A stretch of 64,000 nt of DNA from Selenia dentaria (GCA_917880725.1 OU862884.1:30534656-30598655), one strand, 5' to 3'; positions 32,216 through 47,100 are shown, counted from the stretch's first letter. Numbers and translations: made by a program. Notes: generated by a model not told the origin, from the sequence alone.

Positions 32216-34059
32216 TTATTTAAAATTTAATTAATTTAAAACGTCGGCACGTTATCTATTGTAATATATATCTGAGATGCATGCCCTTGACGTTAAAAAA
32301 ATAATTGAAAACAGACATATATAAACTCGCTACCAATACAAGGCATGTGCTTGTCATTTAATTTATTTTGGTGGTAGGTCTGAAGTGCACGAGGTCGTCT
32401 TGATAGGTAAACCAATGTCAAACAGTTAGTTGTGGGTAGCACTGTGACTGTCACAGGCAAGCGTAGCGCTTACAATAAGGCGCACGGCTTGCTCGCCTGG
32501 AATAAATTTAAAAAAGTAATGACTATAAATACTTAAAACTCAGCATAGTCGTAAGGGGATTTATCGAATGCTTTTTAATAAGGTGATAATGTTTTTTAAT
32601 CTTGTTAGTACCTATAGGTACGATTATTATACAATTTGTTTCTTTAAAAAATAATGATTAAATCCTCTTACCTTAAGGTAATTATTAATTGTTGTTTGTA
32701 ACATTTTGTGTACAAAATATAGCTTAAAAAGAGTTTATAACTAAACAAAAATTCGCTCGAACACCATAATATATAACATGCCCTTATTTCATGAATGGGT
32801 TCACACAATTATAATCTCTATACACTTACTTATAATACTAAATTTCCTTGAAGTGAATCATAAAACTGTCGATGTTATGTTGAATAATAAAAGTGTATAT
32901 TTTCGAAGTATTTTCGTTTAATTTCCCCATGACTATGCGGACTGATAGCGGACGAATGTAAGGTAAATGATAAAGAGTTAACCACGTAAGCAGTCTGGTT
33001 TTATAGTTATTGCCGGCTAAAATTTTAATTTGGTCAGTAATTTGTTGTTAAACAGTAAGCCATGATATAAACATTTCTTGCATAGACAACTATTAGTCAC
33101 AGATGATTTAATAAGTTTTGTAATGTGTTAAAAATTGGTAAAGTGGGTCAGAGTGCAATTACATTAACCTACCTAAATTTACTATCCCATCGCGGCAAGC
33201 CGTAGAAAACATTAGGCATTAAAGTTGAATGTGGTATTACAAGAATTACGTATTTAATAGAGACATATTAGATCACAGTTTCACGTAGTAACTATTATCG
33301 TATCATAACATAAGTAGAAAATCACCTAGAACCTTGGAGTAACTAGTTTCTACGGAAATACTCGGGCGAAGGCGATTTATTGAGTTCCTTATTTGAAGGA
33401 CTGTTTGTTGAGCTTTTGGAGTAGTTGAGAAGTGAAAGTTCTGAAAGCCGTTTTAAAACTGACAAAAAACATGATTATTTTATGACCACTTAAACGCTAA
33501 TCAACCTCGTTTAAAGTGATCTCTCCTCGACCTCGGCAAATCCTTACCCCGTCCAAGAACACAGAACCGATTTTATGAGAATATCGGGACTTATTCGCAC
33601 ACAGATTTTTATCAAAACATAATTTTGAATAACCTCGACGCTTCGATCGACCGTGGCCACGAATAGGCTTGAAGTCTCCGCGTGTTTTGATAAGCGAAAA
33701 GTATGCGAAAAAGTCCAAAAATATATTCTTCTAAAATATTAATTGAGTTTGCGAAAGTTCTACACAAATGTTTTGTTTAATTGTCATCCTTGACCCTAAG
33801 ATTCCCACACACTACTATTACGATTTATTTAATTAAGTCGGTACTAAATACTCTTATATAATCTTATCTTGTTTCGGAGGTCATGGTCAAAAGTAATCAA
33901 AGTTGAACGCAATTCGGGAAAACCTTAGATTAGTCGAAGAAAACAGCTTATCTCACAATTCCACTACATGCAATACAATACAATAACTTAATTACCACAA
34001 GAAAAAATAAATATACAGTAGGCGAATTAACTAATTGAATTTAGAGTAGAAAACTTAGA
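32216..34059. other. Intergenic AT-rich DNA
   Basis: No gene is recognised. A 73-codon minus-strand frame (33497-33718) is rich in Arg, Lys and Gly but has no motif or splice context that I can support. Confidence 0.4.
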
Positions 34060-34470
34060 ACTACAATACAATTGGCGGGCTTAATAATGCAATGTATCCC
34101 AAATTGGGATAACAAAAAGGACTGCAAACAAGCAAAATCTATGTTTCCAACCTTGGACAGATACACAACTAATAATTTGTTGAAACTTCAACGACAGGAC
34201 CTCCGCCTAATGGTTGACATTATCACAGGTCACTGCAATCTCAACTACCATCTATATAAAACTGGTGCAACAGATAGTCCACTGTGCAGAGGATGCTTGC
34301 AGTAGGACGAGACCGTGAGGCACGTGCTGTTGGAGTGCACGCCTACGGAAAATATACGGAACACCCCCGTACGCACTAGGATCCCATGTGTCGAGGCATG
34401 GATACACAACACATACAACATCCAAGGCTCGACCACAAACATGTCTGCTCATCATTATGGAATATCGTAA
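34060..34470 (+). mobile_element. Non-LTR retrotransposon C-terminal fragment with zinc-finger-like region
   Basis: The plus-strand frame reads LKLQRQDLRLMVDIITGHCNLN, HLYKTGATDSPLCRGC, then a TAG, and on as DETVRHVLLECTP. This is the GHC…HL…G…CxxC…ETxxHxLxxCP block that ends the ORF2 of Jockey/R1-group LINEs. The internal stop and the lack of upstream RT show that it is dead. Confidence 0.75.
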
Positions 34471-35531
34471 TATTCAAATATATAGGTACAGCCTACATAT
34501 TATATGTACTTACTTCCATCCCGGATCTAGGTCCTAGGTCCGTGACTTACCTACATACATAACATGAAACCTAACTTTGCTACTTGCGTGCTTAGCTTGT
34601 GCGCTTGGCTTGGTTTGGTTTCAGAGCAGTAGAACTCATTATGAACAAATTCGTCCGCGGGGATTTGTATAGGCATATATAGGAGGTAAGATGGCAACAC
34701 CATACCTATATTTCATAGGTTATACTTTCCACTAAACACCAGATGGGCCTTGTTTTTCCGTATATCTACAATTACGAAAAAAACAACAGACTATAAATCA
34801 AAAACTATACTTCATTTTTTATTATATAAAATAAAAATGTATTTCATGATATATAATTTCGTCTTAGGTCACATATTTCCCTATTATCATTAATAATAAT
34901 ATTAAGTAGGTACTATTTGAGAATTAATAATTAATCAACGGTTAAACATTAGGTGTAGCTAAGCAACATATCTCGCTAGATAGCTTTGTTACTCCGAAAG
35001 CTGGTTTTTATTGATTTTAATTTAATTGGGTACCCAGAAATAAACTTATTTTGGGGATTGCCCAATTTGTTCTAAGCACATAACAAACATAATTGAACCT
35101 ATTGATACATACTATTTAAAAAAATAAATTAATGAAAGGCCAATTTCAGTCTCAGTAATTGATACATAATTAATTAGCATAATTACATATTAATGAATTA
35201 TCAATAATAATTAATATAATTACTTTGATTAAAATATTTTTGGGCACTAGACCCGCTGACAGTGATTAATTGTCTTCAACTTTCTCACGAGGATGTTTTC
35301 TTCTCCTTTTCGCCCAAATCGGAGTTAAGGAGGACAAGCAACGGTTTTAACTTCAACACTGATCAAGGACATCCTGGTCAAAAAAGGAAAGAAAAGCAAG
35401 TTCAGTTCAAACTCAGTCTCGAGAAGGTAAAGACCAAAGAGTAAAATAACTGTCCTGTACAGGAAGACTAACGACTTGGTTAAGACGAAAATTCTGCAGA
35501 AATCGAATGATACTTGTACATACATCAGACG
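34471..35531. other. Intergenic DNA with small uncharacterised frame
   Basis: A 60-codon plus-strand frame at 35262-35444 is Lys/Glu-rich at its end (QKRKEKQVQFKL) and lies just before the Cys/His frame at 35533; both might be scraps of one element. Nothing else is seen. Confidence 0.3.
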
Positions 35532-35532
35532 T

Positions 35533-35717
35533 GAATACGGACGAGTTATGTCAGAATGACGAAGACTCGTTTCTTGTATGTGCCGAGTTCGATTAACTAC
35601 ACGAAATTACGGTGCACTTCTTGTTCGTTTTGGGGTCATACCGAATGTACTGGGTGGGACTCAGCTCACGATTTTGTATGCGATGGTGCTGATCACCATG
35701 ATTGTCCACAATGCTGA
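35533..35717 (+). other. Short Cys/His-rich open frame, unassigned
   Basis: About 60 codons run from after a stop to TGA at 35715-35717. Its end contains C-x2-C-x4-H-x2-C and, 11 residues on, C-x4-H-H-x-C-x2-C (CTSCSFWGHTEC … VCDGADHHDCPQC). The pattern suggests a zinc-binding module and could be the end of a retroelement gag or a lost exon. No start codon in good context and no splice acceptor were confirmed. Confidence 0.25.
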
Positions 35718-36759
35718 TTAAAGATTTTTTGAATCTTTCAGTACAAGTTCAAGATTCCGATTCAACATTTAGATTCAGATAAGAATAAGTTGATCTCAAT
35801 TGATAGTTAAATCAGTACGTTTCTCGGGGACGTAGAAACTCTATTGAAGCAGCTTCACGAGCATTATTTAAATCCAACTGAAAGAAGAGTTTTTCAAACA
35901 CTTAGCACGCTACACTTTGACATCTTAGTACATAAGTAGATAGATCCTGGAGTGATTAGTCCCAAGCTGTTTTATCCTCCAAGTAATAAGAAATTTTGTA
36001 ATAACCTTTTTGACAGAGTTTAATTTTAATAGTAATTTTAAACTTATTAACAGGCAAATGTCGGATAACATTGGGAACTTTATTATAGAATCGTATACAT
36101 TGTCCCATAAAAGAATCCTTGCCCGTCTGTCCGTCTGTAGCTCTACCATGAGTTGGCAACATAAATGTCATCTACTGGATCCCGCCTAACTATCAAGCTT
36201 GTAATTGGCGTACTCGCTGTCATTTTATACTAATAGCGTTTTAGCGAAAATAACGCTAAAAACGCTCACAAGGGGCGTTCGAATTGGGAATCTGTGGGTG
36301 AAAATGTAGTTCATGTCTCTTTTTGTTCAGCCTTCGGAAAGCTAAAAAAGAGGTATTTTTGCCACCAAAAAATGCAATTTTTGACCCACGTCCGGAGCAT
36401 GGTTCTTTGTGATTGTTTTTTGACAGCTATGTATTTGACAGCCTAATCATGCTATTTTAGTTCTTATGCTCGGTTTAGCGCTCGAGTAGGGCGACGGCAA
36501 AAATAATGTTTTTGAGCTTTACGAACGCTTTCAAAAGAGCCACCAATGGCAACGCCACCAATAGGTATCCTAAAAGCTAAACGAACGCACCTAGTGTATG
36601 GCCCCTAGCGAAACGTTTGTCACTTTGTCCTGAAACCCGTTTTATACCATCATTGGTTGAAACTTTTTACATTTTTGTTTTAAAATATTTTGTTTATTAA
36701 TTTCGGCTAATGTATATGATATGTATATACACGGGTTTATATATTATACGGGCCGAGAT

Positions 36760-37140
36760 TCGGTCATGGTGCAGACTCTGTAAGCCCTGGTTTTTTAAAG
36801 CATAGGGCTATATACCTACCTACAGTAACCTTTGCCTGTCGTACGAGCCGACTGAAAGGGGACCCTAAGAGCTCGGGTATAGTTGGGGGCACTTGGGGGT
36901 GGGGCCCTAACTATCTCATCAACGAGCTCGAGGAAGACGGCGTCATGATGTGGCAATTGACACCCATCAGTGCCATCTTCATGGCTTTAGAAGAAGTAGA
37001 TGCGAAATGCACTCAGAGACGAGCCAAAGGGCAATATGTCAGGGTGGTCCCGGTGCGTTCCTCAGGAGATCCCGGGGCCATCTGTAAGACAACTAGGAAG
37101 GCCACCGAGGGGTTTTTAGTGGAAAGTCCCACATAACCTG
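36760..37140 (+). mobile_element. Probable LINE fragment
   Basis: A GC-rich island in AT-rich DNA contains 'gagctcgaggaagacggcg', a 63-codon frame (…KCTQRRAKGQYVRVVP…SSGDPG…) and ends 'ggtttttagtggaaagtcccacataacc', which resembles the end of the fragment at 3366-3510. Assignment to an R1-like element is tentative. Confidence 0.35.
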
Positions 37141-37800
37141 GATGCTGCTTCCCATACTGTCCGGGTAATCTGATAAGATTATTTACTTTATTATTATGTA
37201 GATTTTTTTTTACCATTGTATTAACCCATGGTGCACAAATATAAGCTAGGCTAGAAACACAATCATACCTATTAGGTAGGTACGAACCACTTATAGAAAG
37301 AAATAACTGAAAAAGATACCACCTTTTCATACTTATTGTGATCAATGACGTGAATGCAAAAAAACCCAAACATGTAACTTTATTATTATAGTAACGTATT
37401 TACAAGGCGTACTTTTCATGATTTCAGCAGCTAATGTGATAAGTCCACGACTTCGCAATTATGTAGCCGTGTGTCTCATTTTCACCTATTGGAATCACTA
37501 TAGGTATCTCACTCTAATGGCATGTGCACTCACTATTGGCTGCATAGCTTCTATGGAGCATGAACGGAGTGTCCAAGAACAATGAATTTAATATTTTAGT
37601 CAAACGCACATCTATCTTATCGAATGAAATTAAATTTAGAATAAATCATTACGTCTGAGCTACACATCTGTGTTTTAAAACCTGCAAAGGAACCAACAAA
37701 AGGGATACAAATGGATGTGCAAAAAAATCAATACATTATTTTCAAATTCTCGCGCGGTAGGACTCATTGCAATCATGCAGTGTGTTCGATTCCGATTCGT

Positions 37801-38111
37801 TGACGTCGACCAATGACAGCATTCCATCTGTCTGGCGTAATTTTACAATCTACAACAATTTTCTTTCTCTTTCGCTCTTGTACATATCAACGAAAACGTA
37901 GGATGTTGCTGTTTCAGTTACGCAACTGACAATTTGATTACGTGTTTCTTTCTATCTCCTTTTCTCTACTCATATTTGTGTAAGGACGACTGAAACAGCA
38001 GATAACGAAGCGTTAACAAACCGGTCGAACTAATATTAGCGAATACGGCAAAATTCATTTTATTCGTGGACAATCCTTTGTGAGCGGAGGTAGTGATTGT
38101 GAATCAAAAAA
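37801..38111 (+). promoter_or_regulatory. Calreticulin promoter and 5' UTR, with ERSE-like box
   Basis: About 300 bp before the start codon lie TGACGTCG (37801-37808, CRE/UPRE-like core) and CCAAT-N9-CCATC (37810-37828). The consensus ER stress response element is CCAAT-N9-CCACG, so spacing is exact and three of five bases of the second half agree. ER chaperone genes commonly carry such elements. No TATA box is evident and the transcription start is not placed. The adjacent stretch 37141-37800 shows nothing recognisable. Confidence 0.35.
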
Positions 38112-41100
38112 ATGAAGGGTTTTGTGCTTGCGATTGTCAGTTTACTGGCAATTTCAACAATAAATTGTGAGGTGTATTTCGAGGAGAAGTTTCTGGACGG
38201 TAAGTTATTCGTGTGTTGCCTAAATAGTATTTTATTGATAGCGCCGGCATGCCGCGTGTACGGGTGCGATCGATATCTAGGCGTCTCAGAAGCCGGTTAT
38301 TTTGGTTAATTTCTGGACTAATTGATCTTTGTATCCGTTCCAGATAAATGGGAATCAGAATGGGTTTACAGCGAGCACCCCGGGAAGGAATTCGGCAAAT
38401 TTAAGTTGACTGCTGGAAAGTTCTACAACGACCCCGAGGAAGATAAAGGTAGGTGCCGGCCGACACCTTTCTAATATGCCAACACTACTATTCCCACACG
38501 AATCATTCATCATCATCGATAAAAAACATTGTTGCTATGAAATATTCATTGCGGAAACATCCAATTAATTAACTTGTCTAGCAATATCTATGTAAATGTG
38601 TTAGTATGAACGAACAACTCCTTAATTGTACAAATAGACCTCCTGTACTGACATGCGTCTCTGGTACTTCAGGTCTGCAAACGTCCGAAGATGCGAGGTT
38701 CTACGCCCTCTCCCACAAGTTCAAGCCCTTCAGCAATGAGGGTAAGAACCTCGTTATCCAGTTCACCGTGAAGCATGAGCAGGACATCGACTGCGGAGGT
38801 GGATACCTGAAGATCTTCGACTGCAAGCTGGACCAGAAGGACATGCACGGAGAATCTCCCTACGAAATTATGTTTGGCCCTGACATCTGCGGCCCTGGTA
38901 CCAAGAAGGTAAGAAAATAATTACGGTACCTACCTACCTACCTTAATTTCTCAGTTTTTACGGTTCCGTACCCAAAGGGTAAAACGGAACCCTATTAGGT
39001 ACTATCTTCGCTATCCGTCTGTCACCTCGGGAACCGTGATAGATATACATTCGACATTTTCACAGATGATGTAGATGTTTCTGTTGCGACGACAAATAAT
39101 AAAACACCAGAGTAGTCAGTCTGACGATAATTATAGAAAATTGTATGGAACCTTTCGTGCGCGAGTCTGACTCGCACTTGGCCGTTTTTTCTTAATTTAC
39201 TTCTCCTTACCAGTATGTATGTTAAGTTTTTCGGCAGGTAGTTCTATTCTATTTTTGTCTTATTCAAATTTTATGTTAATTTTACCCCAACAATAAAATT
39301 CAAGGATATAAAAGTCTGCATACATTTTTGAATTTATAGGTATTTTGTTAACGAATACATACCGTGTTTGCATTTACTTAATATAAATTTATCTTGACAC
39401 GTTACCTAATTACAAAATTTCCTTTAATTAATTGCCAGTTTTGTAAATTACCTGCATTGTCTGCCTTTGTTTCCACGTTACAATGTAACATCATAATAAT
39501 AACATTCGTCATTGTTCCTTTCTGACTAAATATCAGATTATAATACGTATACATACACTTGTTGCAATAATTTACGGTAAACAATTAACAAAACAATAAA
39601 ACAAAGATGTAAAAATGTACGTAGAAAATACCTACCTAATCAATGTATACGAGTAGTAGATAACTATATAGGTACCTATCTAAGACCTCAGAGAATCGGA
39701 AGGCTTTAAAGTGGGAACTTAGTAAATTTAAACTAATGAGTAGTAGCCTGCAAAGTAAAAAGTACATACATTAAGTAATAAAATGCAAAAATAATTATTG
39801 AGAAAATTCTAATACATCAAAATGCTGGTACTGCAATATACCTAGGTAGGCTTATCTACATGTAGTTACTTCAAACAACCTCGTCAACATTATGCTATGT
39901 ATAATTTATGAAAAATACTCATTAAAACTTAATAATGGCGTGCATTAGTGACATTGGTCGAGCACTAGATCGATATCATAATTATGGGAAACTATATTGA
40001 TATCAGCTTATCATGTCTGTTTTCTATACACAATACCTACATAGGTAGAGATAAAAATATATAGTAGTTTCGACTTGGACTTATCCAAATTATTATACCT
40101 AGTCCACAAACAGTTTAAAGGCTGTACTCCAGAAGTACCTAACCACGCGCAGTAGTGAATACTGGCATGAGTATCGGTGTTTAATATGTGCCTGAGTACA
40201 GACCTGAGCAAATATTGTGTACTGACTGATGTTCACTCAAGTTGAAATTCACAACTGAAATTTTCCCTAACAGGCTAAATGCTGTTTGACTCTACCGCCA
40301 TTTACAGCTTCACTGAGCGTCTTTCGGCCTTATATTAATAGTTAAAGCTATATGCTAATTAGACCAGTCAATACGGAATCTTCGTCTCCATCAATATGTA
40401 TTACATAGGTTACCTATTTAACCAGGATTTCATAAAATAAAAGAGATGGTTATGCATTTAATTGCTGTCTGCTAGATTACTCTTTAACGCGATAACTGCG
40501 TACTATTTGACCACAGATAGAATCAGTAAATAGCAAGCAACAAAAATATAGCGTACGCAAGCATGTACCTATATACATCGTATATATCTTTCATAACTGT
40601 GGATAATCTTATCTCTGTCCTAGTTTCGAAATTCATGCAAGATATTGCATAATTGAATATCAATTATACGATAAAATATATCTATAATATGCGATTTTTC
40701 TACTTAACGCAATTTAATCCTATTGCACACATTTCTTTGTATGCTATTTACTTATTTTTAACTTCTGAAGGTTGGTATGACTCAAATAACCTCTGGCAGT
40801 TGCATTGATGTAAACAACACACGTATAATTCAACTATGTAAACGACAGAATAAAAAATAAACTTTCCAAGTAGCTATTCTGGTCGTTACTGCTATATAGA
40901 AATGTTATAAAATCAGTCTCTACAGAAACTGTTTTATTATTATATATTAACGATTGACTAAACTCTTCTGACGTTAGTTGCGCTGTGGTTCATGATCACA
41001 TTTAAAAATTGTAGATCGTGCTGTAGTGCTTCCCACTGCTTGGGCGTCCCTTCCTCTGAGAGAGAAAGCAGTATGAATCATTAATCCATCACGCGGTTTC

Positions 41101-44100
41101 GCTAGTGGCCAGACAGATCTCTCAGCAGCTTCCGACGTGCCCTTACCCCTTACGACTGTTGTCCTAAGATCTGGGTCTGACAGTAACACGCAGTTCGAAT
41201 CGCGAATGCGCTGAAGATGCCAAAAGCGGTCACCCATCCAGGTCTTAGAATCAAAAGGTTTTACCGAACATAGTTGAACTTTTCAAAAAGGTTCGCTATG
41301 AGACTGACGATTTCCTAACATTCATAAAAATATTTACAATAAATAATTCGATTTCATTCACATTTAAAAATATGTTTTTAATCTACTTAGATGAGAACCT
41401 TTATCGGAATTTAACTCTGATGTGTTATGGTAAAACCGATATTAAATCAACTATACTAATGTCAATTAACAGTATAAAATGATAAGGCCTCATTTGCATT
41501 AAATAAATTGTCATTATCGTGTTCGAAGTTGGATAACGACTCGAATTAGTATTTAGAAAGCGACTGCAATAATTATTGCTAGCATTGTTGCTACCTACGC
41601 TAAAGTAATTGTTTATAACCTGGCAAAGCGTTTAGCGTGAAATCGACCGATCGGAAACATTACGCAATATCCCAGTTCGTTCGGCGATAGTTATAAAATA
41701 ACCTGTTTTTAATCTGCGCACGAATGATATTCTAAATCGTCTTTATGATTAAAATATTGTGTGAACTGTGGCATGCGAGTATGTTATAAACAAAACTGGT
41801 TGTGTCGAAGAAAACCTGTAGCTAGTACTGCTTTAATTAATATGCAGCATACGTTTTCAAATTTATATTCAAAAATATTGTATCTACCTAGTCCAGGGGT
41901 TCCCAAACTTATTTTGTCTACTGCCCACTTTAATAATAAATTATTTTTAGCGCCCCTACTTTCTCACCTACTTAAAAACTATAACTTCAAATAAATCATC
42001 TATTGTGAGCTATATTAGCGGAGAGTTAAACATTCATTGTAAACGAGACTTTTACTTTAACCCGCAAGAGTTAACTTGAGACCTGAGCGCAGTACTTAGG
42101 TAGTACACAACGGCCAATGAGAATGATTATTGAAACACAACTTTTTAAATTCAGAATATCTTTTCTGTTCAATAAGTTAGTTGATTTCAGGTTCCAATTT
42201 ACTCAAGAAAACAACGCCCCCCTTTTTTCTGGGTCTCTTACTGTCCCCCTTTAGGCCTGCAGTGCCCACAAGGGGCCGTTATCGCCCACTTTGGGAAAGG
42301 CTGACTAGTCTATCGCGCTTTTTGTGGGACGCCCTCATAGTTTGAGAATAGTTTTTATCCAGAAAAACCTATATTCTGAATACTACCTAATATAAATTAT
42401 AAGTATTATGATAATGTTCCTTACGAATTTCCAATTGACCAAACATGTTTGCTATAATGTATTCAAATTACCAAAATTTTAGTTTGATCGCTTGAAAATT
42501 CGTTTCAAATATATTATAATATGTCATAATATAATTTATTGACATATATTATAGCTGGATGTGTAAAGAGCATAATTTTGGTATTTTATTTTTATTGCCT
42601 ATATATCTGCGATACAGGTTCCTAATTAGATACAACACAAATCTATCATTTCATCATAGGAATAGGTACAACACTCTCTAACAACAAACATCAACCGCAA
42701 TCGGGGGTGACATCTCAAGGGGGCTATCTGGAGAGAAAACGTGTCAAGAACTTTCCCTCTTCGAGAATATTACTTTTGAATCGCAATGCTCTGTAATAAA
42801 ATTAATAGTATATTAAATGTTCTGTCTTTAAAAACCTAATATTTTTGTACTTTAGTAAACATACTAAAGTACAAAATTATTATAATTTACAATTAAATAT
42901 ATACATTTTAAAGTAAAGGCAGTAAAGGCCTTTACTTTAAAATAACCATTACCTTTAAATTTTAACTACTTACCAGCAATTTTCTGACATGTAGAAAATG
43001 CAACACGGTACCTACTGTTTTCTTCACTCACGGCCTACGCTTAAAAATGATTTAAAAAAGGATATTGTATGTATTCTTAAACTTAGAGAATGACATAATA
43101 AAGAAGTACTCTTCTAAAAAAACCAAGTTGTATACAAAACAAGTACGTAAAGTCGGTTTATGGACGATAATTTTGCGTGATAACATCATAAGACGAGCCG
43201 AACGCTTAGGCTGGTCATACCTCTCTATCGCTTGTTCCACGCTCTCGCTCGCACGCTCGGCTCAGGCGGAACGTGACAGTGATTCATACTTTTTCGTGCG
43301 TGCAGCTGGCGTTCATCGATTTATAAGACGTTATCACGTCAAAAGGATATTGTATGTCTAAGAATACTCTTAGAACAATTTATATATATAGATAGAATAC
43401 AAAAACAAGTTGTGGTATATACCAAATCAAATTGCTGTTTGTAAAACAGATTCGAATTACCAAACCCATATATCAATCACTACAAGTCTTTCTATAGTAT
43501 GCTAATATAAACCCAAATATCAAATACCACATAACCTAACCCCCCTCATCATTCCAGGTCCATGTAATCTTCAGCTACAAGGGCAAGAACCACCTGATCA
43601 AGAAGGACATCCGTTGCAAGGACGACGTTTACACCCACGTGTATACCTTGGTCGTGAAGCCAGACAACACTTATGAGGTCCTCATCGACAACGATAGGGT
43701 GGAGGGAGGAGAATTGGAAGCTGATTGGGACTTCCTGCCGCCTAAGAAGATCAAGGTGTGTACATACATAGCAGTTTAATCTTAGACCATTTGCTAACAA
43801 GCTTGTTTATTGGAAAAATATATGGCAGTATCTCGACTGTCGCGGGTCCAGACTCAATAGAAAATCCATTGTTAATGACAGCTGCGGGGAAATAACACAC
43901 CAGCAAATTCAAAATTAAAAAGATTTTTAGAAGTAGAAGAAGTTATTTAGAAATTGTAATTATTCTTTTAGGTACACCATGTTTATTGTTAAATAGACTT
44001 GAATGCGCTTGCATACAATTTTTCTACCGACTTCCATAAAGGAGGAGGTACTCAATTTGACTGTTTTTTTGTGTTTGTTACCTCATAACTCTCGATAGGG

Positions 44101-47100
44101 TGAAACGATTCTTAAAATTCATTATTTTTTTGTTTGAAAGCTGGTGCTTTCCGTGTGGTCCCATTTTCATCAAATTCGGTCCAGTAGTTTTTGAGTTACA
44201 CTCCAATAACTAAATAGAATGGAATCCGGTATTAAATTTTTCTAATTGTACTTGTTAAGTTACCGCTTGCTGTCGAATTGGCACATGATTGTTTATTTAT
44301 TCGAATTGAGAAAAATACTATAACTCGACCGAAATGTCAATTATCGGTCTCGTCAATTTAAAAATATCTCGACTGGAGACTTGTCTTTTTAAAACCACTT
44401 GGGAAGCCCTCTATCGTTTTTTCAGACATTTTATTCGAACCCCATCGGTGCGTCAAAAACGAAAACCATACGAGAAAGTGTCGACTATAACAGACGCTCT
44501 GACAATATCTCTAGAAAACACATCAAGCATTATTCTTATTTAAATGATCCTAAATGTACTTTTGTACCTATAGGACCCAGAAGCCAAGAAGCCCGAGGAC
44601 TGGGACGAGCGCCCCACCATCGCCGACCCAGACGACACCAAGCCCGAAGACTGGGACAAACCTGAGCACATTCCCGACCCAGACGCGGCCAAGCCTGACG
44701 ACTGGGACGATGAGATGGACGGCGAATGGGAACCACCCATGATTGACAACCCTGACTACAAGGGAGTCTGGGCGCCCAAGCAGGTAAATACATGTACCTA
44801 TAAATCTATACATATAATAAAAATGTAATGGATCGCTGTCTGTATATAGAAGATATATGAGAAAAAAATAATATGAGGAATTTTATAAACGAAATTAGAA
44901 TGAAAAAATTTAATGTTAGAATTTTTGTTTGTTTGTCCGTTTATGCACGCAAATCTCAGAAACAGCTTATCCAATTTAAATGTTGTTTTCACTATTATAT
45001 TGTGGTAAGCTTTACTTTACATTTAGTGTTTGTTTCATGTCAATCGGTTCATAAATAAGTTATTGAGCTCTAAAGAATACCTCTCTCGCCACTACACAAA
45101 GACTAAGCGAGCGAAGCCGCTGGCGGGTCAACTAGTATTAAATATGATCTTGATCGATTACTCATGACTGAGGGTCATGACCGCCATGAATGGCCTTCTG
45201 GACTATGTTTCTCTAAGTATTGCAGCATTAGGCTTGTCTATTGTTCTAAATATAACTGGTCATCACAACCATCCTTAGGCGAGAACAGAAATATTATATA
45301 TGAGCTTACATACAAATATTTGCCATTGTCAGAGATCGAACCTGGCTCTCACTGCACGTCACAATGAACTAAACTAATTCTCCGATTCCACTAACTAAAT
45401 TGCAATCAAACCGCAGCTGAACGGTGACTTTTATACGTTTTCTTATTCTGCTATTGAACAACAGTCCAGCTGCAGTTACGTTTCTGTTGGGTCAACGATT
45501 TTATGTACTGTGGGCCTAGCACGAATAACTGCGTAAGTGTAACGTAACGTGTCGTTCACGTGAAACAGTACAAACTGCCATTTATCTAGCGCAACAGTGA
45601 CACATACAACTCATACTTTATACGCCGAAGCGTGAGGCGTATACGAATTCTTTTTCGAAAATTGTTTGTGCTACGGCCTCAGATAATTCGATAGATCATG
45701 AACGCATAGCAAACTCATATTCGTTTACACTAGCGTTTATTGTATAAGTAAATAATATGTAATAGTGTTTAAGATGATGTTACGTTTGAATTTTTCTATA
45801 GAAATAGTATGTCTCTTTGGATAATGATCGAACGAGTAGATTGTTGAACATTGTGATGTATAGAATCGTCCTCTTGGCTTTCGAATCAAATTATTGATAG
45901 AAGGCGCGGATCCAGGCCACAAAAAAGGTTGTGGTCACAGCTACCCAAAAATCAGCCAAGTGCGAGTCGGAGTATGAATTCTCTGATAATGGATATAGTA
46001 TCAAGCCGCTCGCCTGATGTTAAGAGCCACGCTTGCCCATAACAGTCCAGTGCGAATCATATTTATGGACTGGGTACAACACTTCAAAACCCTGCATGGC
46101 AATGCACTGCGCTTTTTACCCGCAGATATGAGATGTTCTTACTATGTAATTTCGCTGGGAACATCTACAAAGGAGATCTTAATGATGTCAAATTAAATTT
46201 TCGTATACATTTTAGTTAAAATAATTTTATTAAGGTGATTAGTTAAATTACAATGCAAGCTCACGTTTCTTTTTCGTAAGAACGTTAATAATTTAATCGA
46301 TATCCAGGTTGTGTATATTTTATAAAGGCCTTGGTTATAAAACGTCATATCATCAGCCTGTGGCACATGAAAGTGTGACGTATGATGTCACAAGTCTTTT
46401 AGGGTTGTGGGCATGCCCACCGTGCCCACAACGATGGATCCGCGCTTGATTGATAGTAACGGAATCGATTCGATGAAAGTTTAATTGTTTTGCATTAAAA
46501 ACTGGGAACATGCCGATGGCACTTGATACAATTGACAAACATTGGGCATGCACATATTCCGGACCAATAATATTGTGAATTCCAACAGCAAGTGTGCATT
46601 TTGCTTACGTATTTCACCAACATGCCAAACATACAATCGAAATACTTTACTGTATTGTTATGTAAGTGAACTTACAGAAAGAGATCGTGAGGTCGGGTAA
46701 TGAGTTGATAATGAGGGATTACAAACAAACTATGAGTTGTCTGTGTCACAGTTGCCCTAGATACATGACAGTTTGTACTGTTTCATGTGAACGACGTTAC
46801 GTTACACTTACGCAGTTATTCGTGCTAGGCCCTGTGGGCGACACTGCCATGGACATAATAATGCTTAACATCATGCGAACTACTTGTTCATCTCGTCACT
46901 TAATAACATTGGTAGGAATATTATCAGTATCTATTTAAAAGATAAGAAACCAACTTTCAAGCAGCTGAATGTATGAAAACCCTAACTTAAATAAGTGGTA
47001 CTTGTTTTTCAACCGACTTCCAAAAAAGGAGATTTTCAATTCATTTGTACTTTGATAAACTTTTGATTTATTTATTTATCTTAGGAAGACTATCGACTAT

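Noticed and set aside
43549..43800. Minus-strand 83-codon ORF
   Set aside because: Antisense of calreticulin exon 4.
44536..44813. Minus-strand ORFs over the calreticulin P-domain
   Set aside because: Antisense shadows of the PEDWD repeats in exon 5.
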